This document shows, piece after piece, positions 1 to 7,795 of a DNA stretch of 64,000 bases (within the stretch, counting starts at the first letter, position 1; every line of letters starts with the position of its first letter). The notes below the pieces were generated by a model. It saw nothing but the letters and a program-made list of their open reading frames with translations, ran no database searches and was not told the origin of the DNA. The stretch is from an uncultured Clostridia bacterium (GTDB taxonomy: Bacteria > Bacillota > Clostridia > Oscillospirales > Acutalibacteraceae), in the NCBI GenBank assembly GCA_927362715.1, contig CAKMIX010000009.1, positions 22,360-86,359 of the forward strand. The letters run 5' to 3'. Position numbers and translations under genes: made by a program.

Positions 1-1698
1 TCGCCGAAAGCGCATACGGTCAAGGTACGCAAAATGGTTGAAAACGTGCAGGATTTTGACTATATTGTCACCGACAGCGAATTTGAAGCGCTGGTGCTGG
101 AGTGCAGCCTTATCAAGCAGCACATGCCCAAGTACAACATCCTGCTCAAAGACGATAAAGGGTACAGCTACATCCGTGTGGCAGGGGAAAACTTTAAAAC
201 GATTTCTGCCGTGCTGCAAAAGCAGGATGACGGCGCGCAGTATATCGGGCCCTTTACCAGTTCCTATGCCGTGAAACAAAGCGTGGACGCAGCGAATAAG
301 ATATTCATGCTCCCGCAATGCGGAAAAGATTTTGACAAAGGTTTTCAAAAAACACGGCCGTGCTTGAATTATTATATCTCCCGCTGCTGCGGTGTCTGTA
401 CGGGAAAAGTCAACCAAAAGGAGTATGCCGACGCCGCTGAACAGGCGATCCGCTTTTTAAAGGGAGACAGCGGCGCTGTGATCCAAATGCTTACAAAGCA
501 AATGGAGGAAGCGTCCGAGCGTTTGGATTTCGAGCGTGCCGCACGGCTTCGCGACCGTATTCAGGCGATCCGGAAACTTCAGGAAAAGCAGAAGGTCGTA
601 TTTAAATCCGTTGAGGAGCAGGACGTGTTCTCCATGGCGGAAAGCGAAAATAATGTCTGCCTTGCCGTCCTGCGTTTTGCGGACGGGCGGTTGTTTGACA
701 GCGAGCATTTCTTTTTTGAAAAAGAGGAAAGCGCCGCAGAGACCATGACCTCTGCGATCACTTCGTATTATACCATGCGGCATAATATTCCGCGCCGCGT
801 CACCGTAGACGGCGAGGTGGAGGGAAAAGCGGATTTAGAGCGCTGGCTTTGTGCGCAACGCGGTAAAAAAACTATGATTTTTTGTCCGCAGCGCGGCGAA
901 CAGGTCGAAGTTGTCAAAATGTGCCGTGAAAACGCGCAGGAAAAATTGGCGCTCAAGCTCGGTATGCGCGGCAGGGATATTGCGATCCTTGAAGAACTGC
1001 GGGATATTTTAGGCTTGAAAAGCGCGCCCGCCTATATTGAAGCCTATGATATTTCCCATACCGCAGGGCAGGACAGTGTCGGCGGCATGGTCGTGTTTTG
1101 CGACGGAAAACCTTTAAAATCCGCATATCGGCGCTTTATCATCAAATCCTTTGAAGGGAACGACGACTACCGTTCCATGCACGAGGTGCTTACGCGCCGC
1201 TTCAACGAGTATGAAAAACTCAAAGACAGCGGCGAGGGCTTCGGCAGACTGCCCGATTTGATCCTCTTGGACGGCGGCGCCGGGCAGGTCAGCGCCGTAC
1301 AGCCCGTGCTCGATCGATTCGGACTGCATATTCCGTTATTCGGTATGGTCAAGGATAACCGCCACCGTACGCGCGCCATTGCCCTAAACGGCGGTGAGAT
1401 CGAAATTCGTTCCAATCGCCGTGTATTTACGCTGATCTCCGACATTCAAGAAGAGGTCCACCGCTATTCGGTTGCATATCATCATAGCCGGCATACAAAA
1501 CGGACGCTTTCCATGTCCCTGTGTGAGATCGACGGCATCGGTGAGAAAAAAGCCCGTGCACTGTTGCGCAGATTTAAAACGCTCACTGCCATACGCAATG
1601 CCGATGTGGACGCACTGTGTACGGCGGAGGGGATCTCCCGCAAAACTGCGGAAAAAATATATGTTTTCTATCACGGAAAGGAAGACGAAACCGTATGA
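1..1698 (+). CDS. uvrC: UvrABC system protein C (5' end outside window)
   Basis: UvrC makes both incisions in nucleotide-excision repair after UvrA/UvrB load on damage. The frame is open from base 1, and 565 residues are visible. Most of the GIY-YIG nuclease domain lies to the left; the remaining part reads EALVLECSLIKQHMPKYN, then KDDKGYSYI. Next come a UVR (UvrB-binding) helix pair around DFERAARLRDRI, the RNase H-like C-terminal nuclease domain (EAYDISHTAGQDSVGGMV, then LPDLILLDGGAGQ), and a C-terminal helix-hairpin-helix (EIDGIGEKKARALL). Its stop overlaps the next start as ATGA at 1695. The ATG at 34 is internal, because in-frame family-like sequence continues upstream to base 1. Confidence 0.97.
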   Translation, partial: SPKAHTVKVRKMVENVQDFDYIVTDSEFEALVLECSLIKQHMPKYNILLKDDKGYSYIRVAGENFKTISAVLQKQDDGAQYIGPFTSSYAVKQSVDAANKIFMLPQCGKDFDKGFQKTRPCLNYYISRCCGVCTGKVNQKEYADAAEQAIRFLKGDSGAVIQMLTKQMEEASERLDFERAARLRDRIQAIRKLQEKQKVVFKSVEEQDVFSMAESENNVCLAVLRFADGRLFDSEHFFFEKEESAAETMTSAITSYYTMRHNIPRRVTVDGEVEGKADLERWLCAQRGKKTMIFCPQRGEQVEVVKMCRENAQEKLALKLGMRGRDIAILEELRDILGLKSAPAYIEAYDISHTAGQDSVGGMVVFCDGKPLKSAYRRFIIKSFEGNDDYRSMHEVLTRRFNEYEKLKDSGEGFGRLPDLILLDGGAGQVSAVQPVLDRFGLHIPLFGMVKDNRHRTRAIALNGGEIEIRSNRRVFTLISDIQEEVHRYSVAYHHSRHTKRTLSMSLCEIDGIGEKKARALLRRFKTLTAIRNADVDALCTAEGISRKTAEKIYVFYHGKEDETV

Positions 1699-2354
1699 AA
1701 AAGGCAGTCGTATTTGATTTGGACGGCACGCTGCTCAACACGCTCGACGACCTGTGCGACAGCACAAATTACGCATTGGCGACTGTGGGTTTTCCCACAC
1801 GCACCATTGAGGAAGTTCGCCGTTTTGTCGGCAACGGGATTCGTAAGCTCATAGAACGCGCTGTGCCGAATACTGCCACGGCAGAACAAACGGAAGCATG
1901 TTATCAAATATTTTGTGAACACTATAAGCAAAATATGGAGAATAAGACGGCAGAGTACGACGGCATTTCCGATATGCTCGCCGCCTTGCGTGAAGCGGGC
2001 TACCGGCTTGCCATTGTCACCAATAAAGCGGATTTTGCCGCGCAGGCGCTTTGCGGGTCGCTGTTTGGGAAATATGTCAAAACTGTGGTCGGCAGCGTAG
2101 ACGGCAGACCCAATAAGCCTGCGCCCGACGGCGTTTTCTATGCGCTTGAGCAAATGGGCGTAACCGCAGAGGAAGCCGTGTTTGTCGGAGACAGCGAGGT
2201 GGATATGCAAACTGCCCGCAATGCGAAGCTGGACGTGATCGGCGTGCTGTGGGGATTCCGAGACGAGGCACAGCTGCGGGCAGAAGGCGTAAAAACATTG
2301 GCGAATACCCCCGCCGAATTAAAAAATATGCTCTTAAAGCTAAAAAGTTGCTGA
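1695..2354 (+). CDS. HAD-superfamily phosphatase, phosphoglycolate phosphatase-like
   Basis: A 219-residue member of haloacid dehalogenase subfamily IA. Motif I is VVFDLDGTLLNT at the N-terminus, with both catalytic aspartates. A Gph-type helical cap follows (FVGNGIRKLIERAVP). Motif II/III is AIVTNKADFA and motif IV is VFVGDSEVDMQTARNA. Gph-type enzymes hydrolyse 2-phosphoglycolate, which arises when 3'-phosphoglycolate DNA ends are repaired and so would fit beside uvrC; PpaX-like pyrophosphatase activity is equally possible. The start is fixed by the ATGA overlap with uvrC, implying translational coupling. The substrate cannot be read from sequence. Confidence 0.88.
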   Translation: MKKAVVFDLDGTLLNTLDDLCDSTNYALATVGFPTRTIEEVRRFVGNGIRKLIERAVPNTATAEQTEACYQIFCEHYKQNMENKTAEYDGISDMLAALREAGYRLAIVTNKADFAAQALCGSLFGKYVKTVVGSVDGRPNKPAPDGVFYALEQMGVTAEEAVFVGDSEVDMQTARNAKLDVIGVLWGFRDEAQLRAEGVKTLANTPAELKNMLLKLKSC

Positions 2355-2412
2355 ATTCGGTTGACATTTGTGCTAAAATAGTGAAAAATAGGGTAGAGTA
2401 AGGAGAATGACC

Positions 2413-2964
2413 ATGCGAGTCATTACGGGGTCGGCGCGCGGCAGAAAACTGAAAACGCTTGCAGGCGACGAAATCGTGCGTCCGACTGCCGAGCGGGTCA
2501 AGGAAGCGCTGTTCAGCATTGTACAATTTGAATTGGAAGGCGCTGCAGTGCTTGACGCTTTTGCAGGCTCAGGTCAGCTTGGGATTGAGGCGCTCAGCCG
2601 CGGGGCTGCAAGGGCGGTCTTTACGGATGAGAATCGGCAGGCCGTGGACACCGTGCGTGAGAATTTGCAGCATACGCGCCTTGCGGATCGCGCCGTTGTT
2701 CTGCAAACGGATGCTTTTTCCTACTTGCACAGTGCACGTGAAAGGTTTGATATTCTGCTTTTTGATCCGCCTTACCGTAAAGGTACGGTTGAAAAGATCT
2801 TGCCGCTCGCTGAACGCTGCTGCAAACCGGGCGCTATCGTTATATGTGAGACTGAGGCGGGAGTGACTTTGCCTGAACGTGTCGGTGCGCTTACACGGCT
2901 GCGGGAATACAAATACTCCAAGACCAAGCTCACGACTTACAGGATGCAGGAGGACGCCGAATGA
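2413..2964 (+). CDS. rsmD: 16S rRNA (guanine966-N2)-methyltransferase
   Basis: 183 residues, Rossmann-fold SAM-dependent methyltransferase. The N-terminal RVITGSARGRKL, the SAM-binding VLDAFAGSGQLGIEALSRGA and the catalytic FDPPYRKGTVE (DPPY motif of N-methylation of exocyclic amines) identify RsmD. It modifies the 30S subunit during assembly. The ATG at 2413 is preferred to the in-frame ATG at 2407 because AGGAG (2401-2405) sits seven bases before it, whereas it abuts the earlier one. The 3' end overlaps coaD by ATGA, the usual Firmicute rsmD-coaD pair. Confidence 0.95.
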   Translation: MRVITGSARGRKLKTLAGDEIVRPTAERVKEALFSIVQFELEGAAVLDAFAGSGQLGIEALSRGAARAVFTDENRQAVDTVRENLQHTRLADRAVVLQTDAFSYLHSARERFDILLFDPPYRKGTVEKILPLAERCCKPGAIVICETEAGVTLPERVGALTRLREYKYSKTKLTTYRMQEDAE

Positions 2965-3461
2965 AAACCGTCATCTGCCCGGGCAGCTTTGACCCGGTGA
3001 CCGTCGGGCATATGGATATCATCCGCCGCAGCGCCTTAATGTTCGACAAGGTGATCGTGGTCGTGATGAGCAATTACCAAAAACGCAACAGCCATGCGTT
3101 TTCTGCCGAGGAGCGCGTAGAATTGCTCAAACGCTGTACGAAAAACCTTCCCAATGTCGAGGTCGAGGCATACGAGGGGCTTTTGGCGGAATATGCGCGG
3201 CAAAAACAGGCGGTCGCTGTCGTCAAAGGCTTGCGTGCCGTTTCGGACTTTGAATATGAATTCCAGCAGGCACTTACCAATAAGCAGCTGAACAGTGAGC
3301 TGGATACGGTCTTTGTGACCACGACAGCCGAAAATATGTTTTTGAGTTCCAGCGTTGTCAAACAAGTCTGCGAATTGGGCGGGGACATCAGCGGATTCGT
3401 TCCCGAGGAGATTCGTGACGATATTATCAAAAGATTAAGAGGCAGAGGTGACAAGCAATGA
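2961..3461 (+). CDS. coaD: Phosphopantetheine adenylyltransferase
   Basis: 166 residues, the normal length. CoaD transfers AMP from ATP to 4'-phosphopantetheine, the penultimate step of coenzyme A synthesis. The nucleotidyltransferase signature is at the N-terminus (CPGSFDPVTVGHMDIIRRS, containing the T/HxGH element), and the C-terminal half has VVKGLRAVSDFEYEFQ and FLSSSVVKQV, both typical of CoaD. It is coupled to rsmD upstream and to the coiled-coil gene downstream through four-base ATGA overlaps, so the three are probably translated together. Confidence 0.97.
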   Translation: MKTVICPGSFDPVTVGHMDIIRRSALMFDKVIVVVMSNYQKRNSHAFSAEERVELLKRCTKNLPNVEVEAYEGLLAEYARQKQAVAVVKGLRAVSDFEYEFQQALTNKQLNSELDTVFVTTTAENMFLSSSVVKQVCELGGDISGFVPEEIRDDIIKRLRGRGDKQ

Positions 3462-3991
3462 ACATAGAAAGCTTGCTCGACGAATTGGAAGACATTCTCG
3501 ACGAAGGCAAAAGCATGCCCTTTACTTCAAACCTGCTCGTGGATGTCAATGAGATCAAGCGTGTGCTTGAAGACATCCGTCTGAACATGCCGGATGAATT
3601 GATGCAGGCGCGTAAGATCGCCTCCGAACGCAAGGAGATCTTGACCGCTGCGCAGAATTCCGCCGATGAGATCATCGCAGCGGCGCACAAGCGCGCAAAG
3701 GAACTTGTTGCCGAACACGAGATCACCAAGGGCGCTGAGATTTCCGCCGCCGACATCATGGCGCAAGCGCGCACACAGGCGGGCGAGATCGTGGAAGGCG
3801 CGCGCGCGACCGCGTCGCAGCTGACCGATCAGGCGCAGAAGTGGGCAAACGATATGCGTACAAGCGCAGGCGAATATGTTGAAAATATCGTGGCGCTGGC
3901 CGACGAAAGCCTGACGAATTCCGTCAATGAGATCCGCCGGGCACGTCAGTCCCTTCGCGCGGCGGCGCAGCATAAAAAAGTGGAGAACTAA
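3458..3991 (+). CDS. Predicted coiled-coil protein of unknown function
   Basis: 177 residues, very rich in Ala, Glu, Arg and Gln with heptad-like spacing from about residue 40 to the end, so a long helical coiled coil is likely. There is no signal peptide or membrane segment. The N-terminus (SLLDELEDILDEGK) is acidic. Automatic annotation often labels such proteins as ATP synthase subunit B-like or DivIVA-like, on coiled-coil composition alone; I do not accept either. The start overlaps coaD by ATGA. A role in cell division or as a cytoplasmic scaffold would be speculation. Confidence 0.8.
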   Translation: MNIESLLDELEDILDEGKSMPFTSNLLVDVNEIKRVLEDIRLNMPDELMQARKIASERKEILTAAQNSADEIIAAAHKRAKELVAEHEITKGAEISAADIMAQARTQAGEIVEGARATASQLTDQAQKWANDMRTSAGEYVENIVALADESLTNSVNEIRRARQSLRAAAQHKKVEN

Positions 3992-4013
3992 AGCTTCCCG
4001 AAAACTGTCTATT

Positions 4014-4052
4014 CTTTCACCTCGTCGCATATACATGTGTACGAGGTGAAAG
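4014..4052 (+). promoter_or_regulatory. Hairpin that buries the DUF4830 ribosome-binding site
   Basis: CTTTCACCTCGT (4014-4025) and ACGAGGTGAAAG (4041-4052) are a perfect 12-bp inverted repeat around a 15-base loop. The right arm contains GAGGTGA, the Shine-Dalgarno sequence for the ATG at 4056, so in RNA the ribosome-binding site would be double-stranded. There is no U-tract after it, which argues against an intrinsic terminator. Confidence 0.7.
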
Positions 4053-4055
4053 TTT

Positions 4056-4565
4056 ATGTTTGTGTTTTCCGTGCATAAAAAACAGATTCGGCTTGCCCTT
4101 TTGATCCTCTGCATCGCCGCGGTGGCGGTCGCATTCGCAATTGTGTCGAAAAACGGGGTGGAAACTTCCAACGAAACGGGCTTGAATATTAATGCCTCTA
4201 CGGCTGAGGAGCGCATCGCTTATCTCTCACAGTTCGGCTGGCAGGTGGATGAAGACCCCGTTGAAGTGTCGGAAATCATCATTCCGGAAACATTCGACGA
4301 AACGTATACCAACTACAATGAATTGCAAAAATCGCAGGGCTTTGATTTGTCCCTGTATGCGGCAAAGCGTGTAAAACGCTGGATATACCGTGTGCGCAAC
4401 TATCCGGGTTATGAGGATCTCGACTGCATTCAGGCAACCTTATTGATTTATGACGGGCAGGTCATCGGCGGGGATATCTGCTCTACCCAGCTCGACGGTT
4501 TTATGCACGGCTTTGTAAAAGAGCAAACGGATACGCAGACCGTCGAGACTTCGGTGGCTGCTTAA
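4056..4565 (+). CDS. DUF4830 family membrane-anchored protein
   Basis: 169 residues. One N-terminal membrane segment (about residues 11-29) follows a short basic stretch, so the rest should be outside the cytoplasm. The C-terminal domain (from about residue 50) carries the pattern I recall for DUF4830: AYLSQFGWQVDEDPVE, then IPETFDETYTNYNELQKSQG and a late YDGQVIGGDICS. Function is unknown; these proteins occur widely in spore-forming Clostridia. The ribosome-binding site is inside a perfect hairpin (see the separate entry). Confidence 0.8.
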   Translation: MFVFSVHKKQIRLALLILCIAAVAVAFAIVSKNGVETSNETGLNINASTAEERIAYLSQFGWQVDEDPVEVSEIIIPETFDETYTNYNELQKSQGFDLSLYAAKRVKRWIYRVRNYPGYEDLDCIQATLLIYDGQVIGGDICSTQLDGFMHGFVKEQTDTQTVETSVAA

Positions 4566-4597
4566 GTTGAACACAGGATGTAAAAGGACGATGGTGT

Positions 4598-5320
4598 ATG
4601 TCCGCACAGCGGCTGGATAAGTGGATCGCGAATACCTGCGGCTTGTCGCGTAAGGAAGTCAAGGACTTCGTGCGCGCCGGGCGTGTTTGCGTGAACGGTG
4701 AGACAGTGCACAACGCGGGGATGCAAATTGATCCTGACAGCGATGTATTATGTTTGGACGGCAAGACTTATACAGCACAGCAGCATATTTATATCATGCT
4801 GCATAAGCCTCTCGGCGTGGTCAGTGCCAGCCGTGACCGTACGCAGAAGACCGTTTTGGACCTTGTGCCGGCTCCGCTTTTCAGAAAAGGCCTGTTCCCT
4901 GCGGGAAGACTCGACAAAGATACAAGCGGCTTTGTATTGCTGACCGATGATGGGGATTTTGCCCACCGCATCCTTTCGCCGAAAAATCACATCCAAAAGA
5001 CCTACCTTGCTTTGATTTCCGAGCCCTTGCCCGAAGCGGCGCTGGAAACGCTTGCAGCGGGGATCACGCTGCGCGACGGCACAAAACTCCTGCCGGCTGA
5101 GGTGCGTGTGTGCACGCAAGACCGGCGTACGGTGCAAATCAAGATCTGCGAGGGCAAATATCATCAGATCCGGCGTATGCTCGCCGCCGTCGGCTGCCCG
5201 GTGCAGACTTTAACACGCACACATATGGGTGCGCTCGCGCTTGATCCTGCTTTGCAGCCGGGGGAATGCAGGCTGCTGACCGAAACGGAAAAAGAAAAAA
5301 TTACACAACGATCAAACTGA
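4598..5320 (+). CDS. rsuA: 16S rRNA pseudouridine synthase, RsuA family
   Basis: 240 residues. An N-terminal S4 RNA-binding domain (QRLDKWIANTCGLSRKEVKD) is followed by a TruB/RsuA-type catalytic domain with the nucleophilic aspartate in FPAGRLDKDTSGFVLLT. RsuA makes pseudouridine 516 (E. coli numbering) in 16S rRNA. KYHQIRRMLAAVGCPV is the conserved late motif of the family. It stands alone between the DUF4830 gene and a hairpin at 5320-5345. A second RsuA/RluB-family enzyme lies at 19050; this one is the shorter, RsuA-like member. Confidence 0.92.
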   Translation: MSAQRLDKWIANTCGLSRKEVKDFVRAGRVCVNGETVHNAGMQIDPDSDVLCLDGKTYTAQQHIYIMLHKPLGVVSASRDRTQKTVLDLVPAPLFRKGLFPAGRLDKDTSGFVLLTDDGDFAHRILSPKNHIQKTYLALISEPLPEAALETLAAGITLRDGTKLLPAEVRVCTQDRRTVQIKICEGKYHQIRRMLAAVGCPVQTLTRTHMGALALDPALQPGECRLLTETEKEKITQRSN

Positions 5321-5345
5321 CAGCCGCGGCCTTTGCTGCGGCTGT
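5320..5345 (+). terminator. Probable weak terminator after rsuA
   Basis: ACAGCCGC (5320-5327) pairs with GCGGCTGT (5338-5345) around a ten-base loop directly at the rsuA stop codon. The nearest run of T (5360-5365) is about 15 bases further on, so termination may be inefficient. Confidence 0.5.
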
Positions 5346-5435
5346 CTTGCACCGCCTGTCTTTTTTATGCATAGAATGGGATGAGGCAGGGGCGTCGTTA
5401 CCCTGATTTTTAAAAGACTTCGGTGGTGGAAAAGA

Positions 5436-5657
5436 ATGCAAAAGCTGCTTATACAAGTGGGGTCTGTGACCTACGCCATGAAGGCTAAGTCTGTGCTGCA
5501 GCGGCATGGGCTCCACGCATCCGTTATAAAAACTGCGAATCCAAAAAAGAACGAGGGCTGCGGCTATTCTGTTTCGGTTGAAAATCCGCAGGTCAATGTC
5601 GCCGCGCTGCTGCAGCGGGAAAATATAGATATACTCGGAACGAAGTGGGCGACATGA
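5436..5657 (+). CDS. DUF3343 domain protein, putative sulfur/selenium carrier-like
   Basis: 73 residues. It matches the small DUF3343 family: an N-terminal LLIQVGSVTYAMKAKSVL, a central Cys in GCGYSVSV and a short C-terminal helix. These proteins are commonly encoded beside cysteine desulfurase-like enzymes in anaerobes, and a role in handling sulfur or selenium has been proposed but, to my knowledge, not proven. Here the stop overlaps the start of exactly such an enzyme by ATGA at 5654, so the two are translationally coupled. Confidence 0.85.
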   Translation: MQKLLIQVGSVTYAMKAKSVLQRHGLHASVIKTANPKKNEGCGYSVSVENPQVNVAALLQRENIDILGTKWAT

Positions 5658-6802
5658 TCTACTTTGACAATGCGGCAACGACATATCCGAAGCCCCGCGC
5701 CGTGCGGGAGACGGTCTCTCGCGCGCTGACACAGCTCGGCGCAAACCCCGGGCGCGGCGGGCATGAAATGGCATATGCCGCTGCGGAAGAAATTTACGGC
5801 GTCCGAACCGCACTTTCGCAATTTTTTGACCTCGGCGCGCCCGAAAACGTCATTTTTACAAAAAACTGCACGGAGGCGCTCAACCTTGTTATCAAGGGAC
5901 TTGCGCGTCCCGGCTGCCATTTTGTCTGCTCCGATTTAGAGCACAACGCCGTTACGCGCCCGCTGGAAACGCTGAAACAGCGCGGCGTTTGCACCTGGGA
6001 AGCCGCGTGCACCGGCGAGACGGAGGAAAAAACGGTTGCGGGCTTTCAAGCGTGTATCCGAAAGAATACGGCTGCGATCATCTGCACCGGCGCATCCAAT
6101 GTGTTCGGGAAAGCTCTGCCGCTCGAAAAACTGGCGGCGCTCGCCCACGCGCACGGTATTCCATTTGTGGCGGATCTTGCGCAGACGGCAGGCATCCTGC
6201 CGCTTTCCATGCGCAAAAGCGGCATAGACTTTGCCTGCGCGCCGGGCCATAAGGGGCTGTACGGCCCGATGGGCACGGGCGTCCTGCTATGCAATTCCAC
6301 AGCGCGCCTCGAAACGCTCATGGAAGGCGGCACGGGGAATTTGTCCGCACAGCTCACCCAGCCTGAAAATTATCCGGAGCGTTTAGAAAGCGGCACGCTC
6401 AATGTTCCCGGCATCGCGGGACTCGGCGCAGGCGTACGTACAGTGCAGCAAAACGGGGTTTCTGAAATTTATGCACACGAAATGCATATTATGCGCCGCA
6501 TAGCAGAAGCACTTTCGCAAATGCCGAATGTACGGCTGTATACCGCCCTTGATAGTCCTACGGAACGCTTTGCCCCTTTGCTTTCCTTTACTATCCGCGG
6601 TATGCACAGCGAGGAGGTCGGCGCCGCGCTCGCCCGTCGCGGGATCGCTGTACGCGCGGGGCTGCATTGCGCCGCTTTGGCGCACCAAACCTACGGCACG
6701 ACGGCGTCTGGTACTGTGCGTGTCTGCCCTTCGATTTTTACCAAGGAACAAGATGTAAAAAGTTTATTAAATTCCGTATTTCAAATTGCAAAAAAGGCTT
6801 GA
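5654..6802 (+). CDS. Cysteine desulfurase-like class V aminotransferase
   Basis: 382 residues, PLP-dependent, group of NifS/Csd. Visible are YFDNAATTYPKP at the N-terminus, FTKNCTEALNLVIKG, the cofactor lysine in CAPGHKGLYGPMGTGVL and a candidate active-site cysteine in RAGLHCAALAHQTYGT. This fits the cysteine desulfurase family usually next to DUF3343. It would release sulfur (or selenium) from cysteine as a persulfide. The ATG at 5654 is chosen over the GTG at 5645 because it overlaps the DUF3343 stop as ATGA and gives the family N-terminus. No iron-sulfur scaffold gene is adjacent, so a role in general cluster assembly is not indicated. Confidence 0.9.
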   Translation: MIYFDNAATTYPKPRAVRETVSRALTQLGANPGRGGHEMAYAAAEEIYGVRTALSQFFDLGAPENVIFTKNCTEALNLVIKGLARPGCHFVCSDLEHNAVTRPLETLKQRGVCTWEAACTGETEEKTVAGFQACIRKNTAAIICTGASNVFGKALPLEKLAALAHAHGIPFVADLAQTAGILPLSMRKSGIDFACAPGHKGLYGPMGTGVLLCNSTARLETLMEGGTGNLSAQLTQPENYPERLESGTLNVPGIAGLGAGVRTVQQNGVSEIYAHEMHIMRRIAEALSQMPNVRLYTALDSPTERFAPLLSFTIRGMHSEEVGAALARRGIAVRAGLHCAALAHQTYGTTASGTVRVCPSIFTKEQDVKSLLNSVFQIAKKA

Positions 6803-6814
6803 GTATGATACAAT
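6786..6814 (+). promoter_or_regulatory. SigA-type promoter for cdaA-cdaR
   Basis: TTGCAA (6786-6791), 17-base spacer, TACAAT (6809-6814), overlapping the end of the preceding gene. Transcription would begin near 6821, about 70 bases before the chosen cdaA start. Confidence 0.75.
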
Positions 6815-6889
6815 ATATCGTGATTTTATATGCACAGTTTCGTGCATTTTGCGATATGTTGTATTTTTTTATCGAAATCGGGTGTTAGA

Positions 6890-7795
6890 ATGTACCATGC
6901 GCTGTCTGTTGCCGATACATTTCGGGATATCGGTAATGCTATTCTAAGCTTCCGCAGCCTTGCAGACGTGTTGGACGTGCTTTTGGTCGCGTTTGTGATC
7001 TACAGCGCCATTAAGCTGATCCGTGAAACGCGCGCGATCCAGCTTGCAAAGGGTTTCATTTTGCTGCTTTTGCTGTATGCGGCGGTGTATTTGCTGAACA
7101 TGGAGGTCAGTTCCTACATGTTCTCGCTCTTGTTTTCTAATATTCTTTTGGTGCTCGTCATCATTTTTTCGCCGGAGATCCGCCATGCGCTTGAAAGTGT
7201 CGGACGCAGCAGTGTGTCCAATTTCAACCTGTTCAACTTTAAGCACGGCGACGAGATCCAGCGGCAGGAGCGTTTGGCGGACATGATCAATGCCGTGACC
7301 AAGGCGTGCGCCGACATGAGCGACAAAAGGATCGGTGCGCTGCTTGTCTTTGAACGGGAAAGTATCCTTGGTGACATTATCAATACGGGTACTTTGGTGG
7401 ACGCTTCTATTTCAGCTGAAATGATCGGCAATATTTTCTATCCAAAAGCGCCGCTGCACGACGGTGCTGCGGTGATCCGCGACGCGCGTATTTGTGCTGC
7501 CGGGTGCATTTTACCTTTGACGAAGAACACAAATTTAAGCAGTGAGCTCGGTACACGTCACCGCGCCGCACTTGGCATGAGCGAGCAGAGTGACGCACTG
7601 GTCATTGTGGTTTCTGAGGAAACCGGCGCGATCTCCGCTGCATCAAAGGGCAATCTGCGGCGGGGGCTTTCCAGCGGGGATCTCCGCGAGCTGCTGACGC
7701 AAACTTTCATAAAAACCGATAACAACGAGGACAACCGCTTAAAGAAACTGCTGAAGGGACGTCGCAAGCATGAAGAAACTGCATCTGAAGACTAA
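6890..7795 (+). CDS. cdaA: Diadenylate cyclase
   Basis: 301 residues. CdaA condenses two ATP into cyclic di-AMP, the second messenger for potassium, osmolyte and wall homeostasis. Three N-terminal membrane helices (to about residue 85) precede the cytoplasmic DAC domain, with both signature motifs: DGA near residue 191 (PLHDGAAVIRD) and RHR at about 223-225 (LGTRHRAALG). The ATG at 6890 gives the usual family N-terminus; an in-frame ATG at 6830 has no ribosome-binding site and sits only about ten bases from the predicted transcript start. cdaR follows with a 26-base overlap, the standard arrangement. Confidence 0.94.
   Translation: MYHALSVADTFRDIGNAILSFRSLADVLDVLLVAFVIYSAIKLIRETRAIQLAKGFILLLLLYAAVYLLNMEVSSYMFSLLFSNILLVLVIIFSPEIRHALESVGRSSVSNFNLFNFKHGDEIQRQERLADMINAVTKACADMSDKRIGALLVFERESILGDIINTGTLVDASISAEMIGNIFYPKAPLHDGAAVIRDARICAAGCILPLTKNTNLSSELGTRHRAALGMSEQSDALVIVVSEETGAISAASKGNLRRGLSSGDLRELLTQTFIKTDNNEDNRLKKLLKGRRKHEETASED

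Noticed and set aside
2361..2390. TTGACA at 2361 as a promoter for rsmD.
   Set aside because: At 17-18 bases downstream there is only AAAAAT/AAAATA; not a convincing minus 10 box, so not listed as a feature.
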